This document shows positions 33,592-40,497 of a DNA stretch of 64,000 nucleotides, piece by piece. The notes beneath the pieces were generated by a model. That model had not been told where the DNA came from, searched no databases, and saw only the letters and a list, made by a program, of their open reading frames with translations. How positions within the stretch are numbered: position 1 is the first letter of the stretch; each line of letters starts with the position of its first letter. The stretch lies in the NCBI GenBank assembly GCA_019637155.1, contig JAHBWE010000016.1:124001-188000 (forward strand), given 5' to 3'. Source of the stretch: Labilithrix sp. GTDB lineage: Bacteria; Myxococcota_A; Polyangia; Polyangiales; Polyangiaceae. The position numbers and the translations under genes are program-made.

Positions 33592-34320
33592 CTACGGGAG
33601 GATGCGGGCGAGGACCATGTCGACGATCTCGCGGTGGCGGTCGTCGACTTGTTCGGAGTGGTCCCACTCGACCGGCCAGATCGCGCGGACGAAGAGCTCC
33701 TCCTGGAAGGGGAACGCGGCCATCGCGACGCACGAGAGGACGAGGTGCTTCGAGTCGACGTCCTTCCGGATCTCGCCGCGTTTCTTCATTTCGTCGAGGC
33801 GCTCCACGACCGCGTTGAAGATGGGCAGGATCGTGTCGGTGACGATCTTCGTGGCCTTGAGGCCCTCGCTCTGCGCGCGGCCGCCTTCGTGTCGGAGGAT
33901 GGCGAGGAAGTGTCCGTTGCTCGCGAAGAAGCGGAGGACGATGCTCACGAACGCGGAGCAGATCTCGCGGATCTCCTCGCGGCTGCGGAGCCGCTTGCCC
34001 TTGTGCGAGGAGGTGTCCATCTGCTTGACGACGACCCACGCGCTCGACGTCATGCCCTCCACGCCGATGCGGAGGACCTCCGCGTGGAGGCCTTCCTTGT
34101 CGTTGAAGTAGTGATGGATGAGGGGACCGGGGACGCGCGCGCGCTTCGCGATCGAGGAGAGGCGCGCGCCGTCGAAGCCCTTCTGCGAGAACTCGTACTC
34201 GGCGGCCCAGAGGATCCGTCGCTTGGTCTCGGCGGCGTCGCGGCTCCGCTTCGCCTTGGGGCCTGGCGGCGGCTCGATCGGCCGTTCGCTCTCGGGGACC
34301 TCGTTCTCTAGGCCGGCCAT
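33592..34320 (-). CDS. TetR-family transcriptional regulator
   Basis: A 242-aa regulator. The helix-turn-helix is at about residues 30-77 (ETKRRILWAAEYEFSQKGFD, then LSSIAKRARVPGPLIHHYFN) and the ligand-binding domain follows. It is 26 nt downstream of the diiron-protein gene in the same direction, likely one operon. A perfect 17-bp palindrome overlaps its start, and two AT-rich repeats sit before the operon, so autoregulation through the latter is a reasonable inference. Confidence 0.9.
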   Translation of the reverse strand: MAGLENEVPESERPIEPPPGPKAKRSRDAAETKRRILWAAEYEFSQKGFDGARLSSIAKRARVPGPLIHHYFNDKEGLHAEVLRIGVEGMTSSAWVVVKQMDTSSHKGKRLRSREEIREICSAFVSIVLRFFASNGHFLAILRHEGGRAQSEGLKATKIVTDTILPIFNAVVERLDEMKKRGEIRKDVDSKHLVLSCVAMAAFPFQEELFVRAIWPVEWDHSEQVDDRHREIVDMVLARILP

Positions 34321-34336
34321 TCGCTCTGAGAGCGAA
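34320..34336. promoter_or_regulatory. 17-bp palindrome at the tetR start
   Basis: TTCGCTCT-G-AGAGCGAA, perfect 8-bp arms, covering the first base of the tetR ATG and the gap after the diiron gene stop. It may be an operator or a translational hairpin. Its sequence is unrelated to the AT-rich repeats upstream of the operon. Confidence 0.45.
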
Positions 34337-34346
34337 GGTAGATCAG

Positions 34347-35486
34347 CTATGCGCTAGGCTCCCAGGATTCGTACTCGATGACGTCGAGCTCCTCGAACCC
34401 GCGGCGAACGCGGGGCGTCAAGAGCCCGAGCCGCTTCACGTTCGGGACGATCTTGCTGAAGAGGAGCTTCGCGAACATCTTGAGGAGGTCCGACGACGCC
34501 GCGGCCGCCTCGCACTCCTTCTGCGGCAACCCGAGGTTGGCCCAGACCTCTTGGCCGAGGAACCGATCGCGTAGGAGGCGCGAGCTCTCGATCACGAAGT
34601 CCTCCCGGTCGCGGAGCTCGTTCTCGGGCATGTCTTCGTAGAACCCCTTGAGCGACATGACGCCGAAGGCGACGTGCCGAGCCTCGTCTTGCATGATCAT
34701 CTGCGTGATCTGCTTGATGAGCGGCTCTTGCGCGGTCTGGTGGATGAGCCCGAAGGCGCCGAGGGCGACGCCTTCGATGAGGATCTGCATCCCGAGGAAC
34801 TTGAAGTCCCATCGTGAGTCGGCGAGCACGGTGTCGAGGAGCGTCTTGAGGTGCGGGCTCGGCGGGTAGACGAGCTCGATCTTGTCGCGGAGGTACCGGT
34901 CGTACGCCTCGACGTGCCGCGCCTCGTCGAACACCTGCGCGGCCGCGTACATCTTCGCGTCGGTGGTCGGCGCCTGGGTGACGATCTGCGAGGTCGCGAG
35001 GAGGGCGCCTTGTTCGCCGTGGAGGAAGTTCGAGAGCATGTAGCTCGCCATGTGCCGCCGCAGCCGCGGGATCTCGGTCTTCGGATCGAGCTTGTTCCAC
35101 ACGTCGGTCCCGAAGATCGGATTGAACGAGTCCGCGAGCAGCTCGCTCTCCGGATCCACGTTGGTGTCCCAAGGCAGATCGGTCCGCGCGTTCCAGTTCA
35201 GGTCCTTGGACTTCTCGTACAGCGTCCGCAGCTCCGGCCGCTCCCGCGCATACGCGAAGTCATAGACGACCGGCGCCGCCCGCTCCGCGAGCACGACCTG
35301 ACTCTCGGGCGCGCCGCCGCTATCCCCCCCACGCAGCTCCCGCGCCCGCGCAAACGTAGCCGACGCGGCGTCGCCCCTGGCCGCGGCGCCGGCCGCAGCC
35401 GAGGTATCGACCCCGCCAGGCAAGACATCCCTCGCAGACGTAACAGTCCCCAACGACGTGACGGGCGTGCTGACGATCGCGGCCAT
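34347..35486 (-). CDS. Ferritin-like diiron protein, oxygenase/desaturase type
   Basis: A 379-aa protein. Iron ligands of a four-helix bundle are visible: Glu158 (FLHGEQGAL), Glu188 and His191 (DEARHVEAY), Glu238 (LIEGVALGAF), Glu268 and His271 (DEARHVAFG). Two EARH motifs are typical of ribonucleotide-reductase-like/AurF-like diiron oxidases, which use O2 to hydroxylate or desaturate. The substrate is unknown. ATG 35486 follows directly after the AT-rich repeats; a longer start at 35591 would translate them and the repeat tract and is unlikely. The first 60 residues are low-complexity. It is co-directional with tetR. Confidence 0.85.
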   Translation of the reverse strand: MAAIVSTPVTSLGTVTSARDVLPGGVDTSAAAGAAARGDAASATFARARELRGGDSGGAPESQVVLAERAAPVVYDFAYARERPELRTLYEKSKDLNWNARTDLPWDTNVDPESELLADSFNPIFGTDVWNKLDPKTEIPRLRRHMASYMLSNFLHGEQGALLATSQIVTQAPTTDAKMYAAAQVFDEARHVEAYDRYLRDKIELVYPPSPHLKTLLDTVLADSRWDFKFLGMQILIEGVALGAFGLIHQTAQEPLIKQITQMIMQDEARHVAFGVMSLKGFYEDMPENELRDREDFVIESSRLLRDRFLGQEVWANLGLPQKECEAAAASSDLLKMFAKLLFSKIVPNVKRLGLLTPRVRRGFEELDVIEYESWEPSA

Positions 35487-35491
35487 GAGTT

Positions 35492-35551
35492 TACTTTTTA
35501 GTAAATAAACGACCGCGTCAAGCCCGAGAATGTACTTTTTACTAAATAAAC
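35492..35551. promoter_or_regulatory. Paired 19-bp AT-rich repeats, candidate TetR operator and promoter
   Basis: TACTTTTTAGTAAATAAAC (35492-35510) and TACTTTTTACTAAATAAAC (35533-35551) differ at one base and are 41 bp apart centre to centre, about four helical turns. The first contains the palindrome TTTACT-TTTT-AGTAAA at 35491-35505. They lie just before the diiron/tetR operon and stand out strongly in the GC-rich surroundings. Binding by the adjacent TetR is inferred. Confidence 0.65.
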
Positions 35552-35554
35552 AGA

Positions 35555-35920
35555 CCGCCGCGACCCGCGGCCCCGCTGCGTGCGACCACACTGCCCGCCG
35601 CAGTCACGCTACCCGCCACGGCCACGCTGCTCGCTGCTCGCGACTCCGCCCGTTGCGGCCACGCAGCCACGCAGCTCGCGACTGGCGGCGGCGGCCACAC
35701 TCCTGTCGCGGCCACGCTGCCCGCCGCGCCAAGGAGCCGGAACCACCGCAGGCCGAAAGGCCGAACCTCCCGAGAGGTAGCCGAAGGCCCGAGGGCGAAA
35801 CCATCCGAGGCCAACAGCCGGAGGCCCAAGGGCGAACCACCCGAGGGCCAGGCCCAAGGCGAAGCCATCCGAGGGGCCAGCGCAACCGAAGGCCATCCGA
35901 GAGGCCCGCTCTCGGATGGT
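35555..35920. repeat. Gene-free tract of degenerate short repeats with terminal hairpin
   Basis: No convincing gene lies between 35,552 and 35,944. The left half has variants of GCGGCCACGCTGCCCGC. The right half has degenerate units of about 30 bp carrying CCATCCGAGG or CCACCCGAGG (near 35,801, 35,837, 35,865 and 35,893) alternating with GAGGGCGAA or AAGGGCGAA. The last unit forms a perfect hairpin, CCATCCGAGAG-GCCCG-CTCTCGGATGG (35,893-35,919), 26 nt beyond the stop of the repeat-rich membrane protein gene. There is no T-run, so it is not a standard terminator. Confidence 0.6.
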
Positions 35921-35944
35921 TCGGCTCGACTTGGGGTTGTCGTC

Positions 35945-37939
35945 TTAGCGGAGCTGTGCGTCCTGGAGGTCGGCGAGGGCTTGCTCGACGGCCTTGTCGA
36001 GCTGCTTGCCCGCGGGCTTCTTTGCCGGCTTCTTCGGGGCCGGCTTCTCCTCGTCGTCGTCGTTCTGCGCGGACCTCGTCGCGACGGCGGGCTTGCGCGG
36101 CTTCTTCGGTGTTGCCGCCTTGTCGGTCTTTGCGCTTGCGCCCGACTCCGGCGGAGGCGGCGCGGCCATCTGGGTCGGCGGAAGCGCCGGCGTCTGATCG
36201 GCGCGCGCGTTCGCGTTCTCGATCACCTGCTGCGTGCCGGCGACGACCGGCGTCGGAGTCGGCGCGACCGCCGGCACCGGCGCGACCACCGGCATCGACG
36301 CCGGCGCGACCGCCGTGGGCGCGACCGCCGCCACCGGCGTGACCGCCGTCGGAGCGACTCCCGTCGGCGCGACGCCCATCGGGGGCGCGACCGCAGGCAT
36401 TGGCGGCTGGGGCTGCGTGACCGTCGGCTCCGTGACGGAGAGCGTGTTCGGGAGTGACTCGGTCGCGTCGTCGAGCGACGTTGGGTCGACCGTGAACGCA
36501 GGCGGCGGGGCCGCGCCGTTGCGGACGAAGAGGAGCGCGCCGACCATCACCATGAGCGCCGCGAGCGCCGTGATCGCCGCCGCGATGGTGGACGCCGTGA
36601 GCTTCGGGCCGCTCGGGGCCACGTCGATGCGGCGGTGCGTGGCGATGGCCGAGGGCAGCGACGGCGACGGCGTGGAGACGACCCACGAGCCGTCGACCGA
36701 CGGAACCGAGTCTTGGCGCAGCCGCTGGTCGAACGCGTCGACCGCGGCCGGACGGTGACGGAGCGCGGAGTCCGCGGCGACAATTGCCGGCATCCCCGAA
36801 ATTACTGACATCGCCGGAATTGGCGTCTGCGGGAGGCGCTCGTGGGTCTCGCCGAGCTCCGCCATCTGCGGCTGCGGCCTCGGCTGCGGGCGCTTCGCGC
36901 GCGGGCCCTCGAAGTCGGGGTGCGCGGAGAGCATCGGTCCACGGCCGCCGCGCGGGCCCTCGAAGTCGGGATGCGAGGAGAACATCTGCGGGCGCCCGCC
37001 ACGCGCGCCGCGCGGGCCCTCGAAGTCGGGGTGCGAGGAGAACATCTGCGGGCGGCCGCCACGCGCACCGCGCGGGCCCTCGAAGTCGGGGTGCGCGGAG
37101 ACCATCGGGGCGCGTGCGCTGCCGTGCGGGCCCTCGAAGTCGGGGTGCGAGGAGAACATCTGCGGGCGCCCGCCGCGCGCACCGCGCGGGCCCTCGAAGT
37201 CGGGGTGCGAGGAGACCATCGGGGCGCGTGCGCTGCCGCGGGGGCCCTCGAAGTCCGGGTGCGAGGACATCATGCGGCCGCGCGGGGAGGGGGGCGGGAC
37301 GGACGCGACGCCGCGGTGGCCGCGCGGGCCCTCGAAGTCCGGGTGGGCCGACATCATCGGCGGGCGCGCCGAAGGACGCGGCGGAGAAGGCACCGGCGGC
37401 GGGGGCGGGACCTCCGCACGCGAGATGCCCGGCGACAGGGCGGTCTCGGTCGACGGCACGGCGCCGGTGCCGCGCGCGATCGTGCGCATCGACTCGACCT
37501 GCTCTTCGTAGTCCGGCGCGCCCGGGTCGGGGCCGTCCTCGAAGAGGAAGCGCTTCAGCGCCTCGTAGTCGAGCGGCTTCTCCGTCAGCTTCTGCGCGCG
37601 CGGCGCCGAACGCGGCGGCGGAGCCGAACGCGGCGGAGGCGCCGAACGCGGCGGCTCCGGGCGCTGCACGAACGACGTGACCTCCTCGATCTCCGGCGCG
37701 CTGCTCGCCACCTCGGAGTAGTCGAGACGCGACGCACGGCGCGCGCGGATCGCCGGCGAACGGTCGCCCTCGATCTCCGGCGGCGCGACGAACGGCGAGA
37801 GCTCCGCGTACGCCTCCCGCGCCGAACGCGTGCGGTCCTCGAGGTCGTCCTCATAGGAAGGCGCGACCGAGTCGACCGGACGGGCGCAGCGCGTGAGCTC
37901 GCTCTCCGCGTACTCCTCGTACAGGTCGTGCCGGCCCAT
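35945..37939 (-). CDS. Repeat-rich single-pass membrane protein (eight HPDFEGP repeats)
   Basis: About 664 aa, no known family. Residues of about 1-130 are acidic, with DLYEEYAESE and EKPLDYEALKRFLFEDGP. Residues of about 198-345 contain eight copies of a unit built on SAHPDFEGPRG or SSHPDFEGPRG separated by Arg/Gly/Ala spacers such as ARGGRPQMF. A single membrane helix (AAAITALAALMVMVGALLFV) lies near 450. The C-terminal part is Pro/Ala/Val-rich (repeats of VAPTAV), then a Lys/Ala/Pro tail, which would be outside if the repeats are cytosolic. ATG 37939 (MGRHDLYEEY) was chosen; ATG 37978 is possible. The role is unknown; repeats suggest a scaffold. Confidence 0.75.
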   Translation of the reverse strand: MGRHDLYEEYAESELTRCARPVDSVAPSYEDDLEDRTRSAREAYAELSPFVAPPEIEGDRSPAIRARRASRLDYSEVASSAPEIEEVTSFVQRPEPPRSAPPPRSAPPPRSAPRAQKLTEKPLDYEALKRFLFEDGPDPGAPDYEEQVESMRTIARGTGAVPSTETALSPGISRAEVPPPPPVPSPPRPSARPPMMSAHPDFEGPRGHRGVASVPPPSPRGRMMSSHPDFEGPRGSARAPMVSSHPDFEGPRGARGGRPQMFSSHPDFEGPHGSARAPMVSAHPDFEGPRGARGGRPQMFSSHPDFEGPRGARGGRPQMFSSHPDFEGPRGGRGPMLSAHPDFEGPRAKRPQPRPQPQMAELGETHERLPQTPIPAMSVISGMPAIVAADSALRHRPAAVDAFDQRLRQDSVPSVDGSWVVSTPSPSLPSAIATHRRIDVAPSGPKLTASTIAAAITALAALMVMVGALLFVRNGAAPPPAFTVDPTSLDDATESLPNTLSVTEPTVTQPQPPMPAVAPPMGVAPTGVAPTAVTPVAAVAPTAVAPASMPVVAPVPAVAPTPTPVVAGTQQVIENANARADQTPALPPTQMAAPPPPESGASAKTDKAATPKKPRKPAVATRSAQNDDDEEKPAPKKPAKKPAGKQLDKAVEQALADLQDAQLR
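36895..37380 (-). repeat. In-gene tandem repeat, about 45-90 bp period, eight units
   Basis: The core GGGCCCTCGAAGTC (plus strand) recurs eight times between about 36,903 and 37,340. Spacing is near 60 bp for the most alike units and changes by multiples of three, so frame is kept. It encodes the HPDFEGP repeats. Near-identity of several spacers indicates recent slippage or unequal exchange. Confidence 0.85.
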
Positions 37940-38127
37940 CGATGGGTTCACAATGCACTCCGAATGCCAGCGCGGCATTCCAGGAACAGCCGATAATTCC
38001 GCCGTGTGGAAACTTCGCGGCCGGCTTCCTGGATCGCCCGTGCACCGCCCCCACAGCCCACCTCGGCGCGACGACGAAGAGGACGAAGAGGATGAAGAGA
38101 ACGACGAAGAGGAGGACAGCCCGAGCG

Positions 38128-38535
38128 CTACTTCAGCTCGTCACACGAGACGACGGTCCCTCCGACGTCGCCCGACCGCATGACCGTCGCGTTCTTGCAC
38201 GCGAGCAGCACGTCGTGTTCGCAGCCAGTCGCCTGGAAGATCGTATAGGTGCGCCGGTAGTCCGCCGACAGCTTGTCGTCCTGCGCCTTCTTGTCGGCCG
38301 TCCACTTCGCGAGACGCGCGGGATCCTTCTTCACCTCGTCGCTCGGCGCCTCGTCTCCTTGCCGGACGAGCAGCTTGTACGGATCGAGATCGCTGCGCTC
38401 CTTGATGGCGACCCGGTCGTCGGGGCAGCTGTAGCGCTTGCCGAACTCTTCCTTCGCGCTCGTGCTCATCGTCTTGCTCTTGCAACCAGCCCCCGCGAGG
38501 AGAGCGACGAAGACGAAGAGCAGAACGGGACGCAT
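38128..38535 (-). CDS. Small lipoprotein
   Basis: A 135-aa protein. ATG 38535 has a strong GGAGGA site upstream and gives MRPVLLFVFVALLAGAGC, a clear lipobox. The mature part is mostly hydrophilic (KEEFGKRYSCPDDRVAIKER) with four cysteines likely in disulfides. No family recognised. The stretch to 37,939 on its 3' side contains only an Asp/Glu-coding purine run on the other strand. Confidence 0.8.
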   Translation of the reverse strand: MRPVLLFVFVALLAGAGCKSKTMSTSAKEEFGKRYSCPDDRVAIKERSDLDPYKLLVRQGDEAPSDEVKKDPARLAKWTADKKAQDDKLSADYRRTYTIFQATGCEHDVLLACKNATVMRSGDVGGTVVSCDELK

Positions 38536-38575
38536 CGTTTCCTCCTCTTCTATCACGAGCGAAGAAGGCCGGCGC

Positions 38576-40438
38576 TCAGCGGCGCGTGACGCGGAGGGCC
38601 CTCGCGGCGCCGGCGGTTGGCGCTTGCGGGCCGCGGAGGCCGATCGAGATGCGGGCGTCGGGCGCGAGATCGGTGGGGCACGCGCGCGCCGCCGCGCTGT
38701 CGACGACGACGTCGACGCGAGGGCCGCGTCGCGCGATCGCGAGCGACGTGAGCGCGCTCTGCGCGAACGCGCAGCTCGCGCCGCCGACCTCGAGCTCCGC
38801 GCCGAGCTCGTCGCGAAGGACGATGACGGGCGCGCTCGCGGTGACCTCGAGCGCGAGATCGAAGTCGGCGAACGACGCGTCGGTGAGGAACGCGCTCGCG
38901 CCCGCGCCGAGCGTGAGGCCGCGCGCGGGATCGAAGCGGAGCGGGCTCGACGCGAGGCTCGCGAGGCGATCGGGCGCGAAGCCGCTCGTCGAGTCGGCGA
39001 GCAGCGTGTTCGGAAGCGCCGCGTAGCGCGTGCGCGCCGCGAAGCGGAAGCCGAGCACGTTGAAGCCCGCCACGTCGCGGTCTTCGAGCCACAGCGCGAG
39101 CCCCGTGTCGCCGTTCGCGATCGCCTCGAGCGTGGGGCCCGTCGCCGGCGCCTCGATCTTCTCGACCAGCGCCTGGAACTGCCCGCGCCAGGGGTGCCAC
39201 CGCATCCACGCTTGCCCCGTCCACAAGAGCGGCGCGCCCTCCGCCCCCGGATAGAGACGCACGCGCGAGATGCTCGCGGGCGCGATCGGCGCCGCCGCTT
39301 CGAGGGTGCCGTCCGCCGAGATGACCCAGACCGTCTTGAAGTCGGAGGGCGCGGGCGCCTCCGGCATCACCACCGCGAGCGCGCCGCCGGCCTCGAGCGG
39401 GACGATGCCGCGCTCGCGTCCGGTGACGAGATCGGTCGGCCGTCGCGCCGCGCGCGTCGCGTCGGGCGAGAACCACTCGAGGGTGGGGACCCTCGCGCCC
39501 GTCGCGTCGGTGCCGCCCGCGACGAGGATCTCGCCGTTCGCGAGGCGGAGCACGGTGGGGGCGACGCGGGCGACCGCGAGCAGCGCGACGCCCGAGGTGC
39601 GCGCGCGCCGCGTCGTGGGATCGACGACCTCCATCGTGCGCAGCGGACCGGCGGGGCCGCGCCCGCCGACGAGCAGCGTCTCGCCCGTCACCAGCACCGC
39701 CGCGCCGTGCTCCGCGCGCGGCTCCGAGAGATCGATGCGTTGAGGCTCGAAGTCGCCGACGTCGCTCGGGGCGCCGGGCTTCGGCGCGTAGACCTCCGCG
39801 CTCGCGATCGGGAAGTCGGAGTCGGGATCGCTGCCGCCCGCGATGAGCGCGCGCTCCGGGCCCGGCGGATCGCTCGGCGCGCGGAACGAGGTCACGCTCG
39901 GGTGCATGCGGCGCGTCGCGGGGCCGATCGCGAGGCGCTCGATGATCCCGGTCGAGAGGTCGCCGACGAACGCGTGCGGGACCGCGTCGCCTCCGAGCGC
40001 GCGTCCGCCCGTCACGAGGAAGTGGCGGCCGAAGACGCCGAAGCCGCTCGCCTCGCGCCGCTCGACGTCGCGCGTGAGCCGGCACGCCTCGGAGCCGCGC
40101 CACACGAGCACGTTCGTCGGACCCGACGACGGCACCTCCGCGACGCCGCGCCAGCCGAGCTCGCGCTCCGAGACGTCGACGACGATCGCGCGCGTGCCGA
40201 GCGGGAGCGGCATCGTCTTGCCGACCTCGCGCAGCCACTGCGAAGCGATCGGCGGCTCCTCCGGCGTCGGCTCGAAGTCGCCCGCGGCGTACACGACCGA
40301 GAACGCCTGGCTCTCCGCGACGGGGCACGAGCGGAGCGAGTACACGACGACCGAGCGCGACTCGATCGCCGCGTCACGCTCGCAGGCCGACCCGGCGCAC
40401 AGCGCCAGCGAGACGACGGCGAGCGCGCGGCCTTTCAC
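38576..40438 (-). CDS. Lipoprotein with Kelch-like repeats
   Basis: A 620-aa exported protein (MKGRALAVVSLALCAGSAC lipobox). At least four Kelch-like strand turns are visible: FLVTGGRALGGDAVP, ALIAGGSDPDSD, TLLVGGRGPAG, and EILVAGGTDATGA, each followed by a Glu-Val or Met-Glu strand. This suggests a beta-propeller of six or seven blades. The last 150 residues (FDLALEVTASAPVIVLRDEL, then LTSLAIARRGPRVDVVVDS) look like a LamG-like domain. Function is unknown, but both folds bind ligands at the surface. It is divergent from the kinase, 59 nt between starts. Confidence 0.82.
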   Translation of the reverse strand: MKGRALAVVSLALCAGSACERDAAIESRSVVVYSLRSCPVAESQAFSVVYAAGDFEPTPEEPPIASQWLREVGKTMPLPLGTRAIVVDVSERELGWRGVAEVPSSGPTNVLVWRGSEACRLTRDVERREASGFGVFGRHFLVTGGRALGGDAVPHAFVGDLSTGIIERLAIGPATRRMHPSVTSFRAPSDPPGPERALIAGGSDPDSDFPIASAEVYAPKPGAPSDVGDFEPQRIDLSEPRAEHGAAVLVTGETLLVGGRGPAGPLRTMEVVDPTTRRARTSGVALLAVARVAPTVLRLANGEILVAGGTDATGARVPTLEWFSPDATRAARRPTDLVTGRERGIVPLEAGGALAVVMPEAPAPSDFKTVWVISADGTLEAAAPIAPASISRVRLYPGAEGAPLLWTGQAWMRWHPWRGQFQALVEKIEAPATGPTLEAIANGDTGLALWLEDRDVAGFNVLGFRFAARTRYAALPNTLLADSTSGFAPDRLASLASSPLRFDPARGLTLGAGASAFLTDASFADFDLALEVTASAPVIVLRDELGAELEVGGASCAFAQSALTSLAIARRGPRVDVVVDSAAARACPTDLAPDARISIGLRGPQAPTAGAARALRVTRR

Positions 40439-40497
40439 GGCGACATCGTACAGGCTCGGCGGCGACCGGTGATATTCTCGAGCGCGGCGGCGCGACC

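Noticed and set aside
35609..35896. Possible small protein in the degenerate repeat tract (minus strand)
   Set aside because: It is only the translation of the ~30-bp repeats; there is no ribosome site or family and the repeats are imperfect.
35893..35919. Rho-independent terminator of the repeat-rich membrane protein gene
   Set aside because: The 11-bp hairpin is well placed but has no T-run after it on the minus strand; kept as a repeat feature.
36895..37380. CRISPR-like spaced repeats
   Set aside because: Spacers are themselves repetitive, spacing keeps the reading frame, and the region encodes the HPDFEGP repeats.
37979..38183. Acidic Asp/Glu-rich frame on the plus strand near 38,080-38,140
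   Set aside because: Only a purine-rich run downstream of the small lipoprotein gene; no start signal or homologue suggested.
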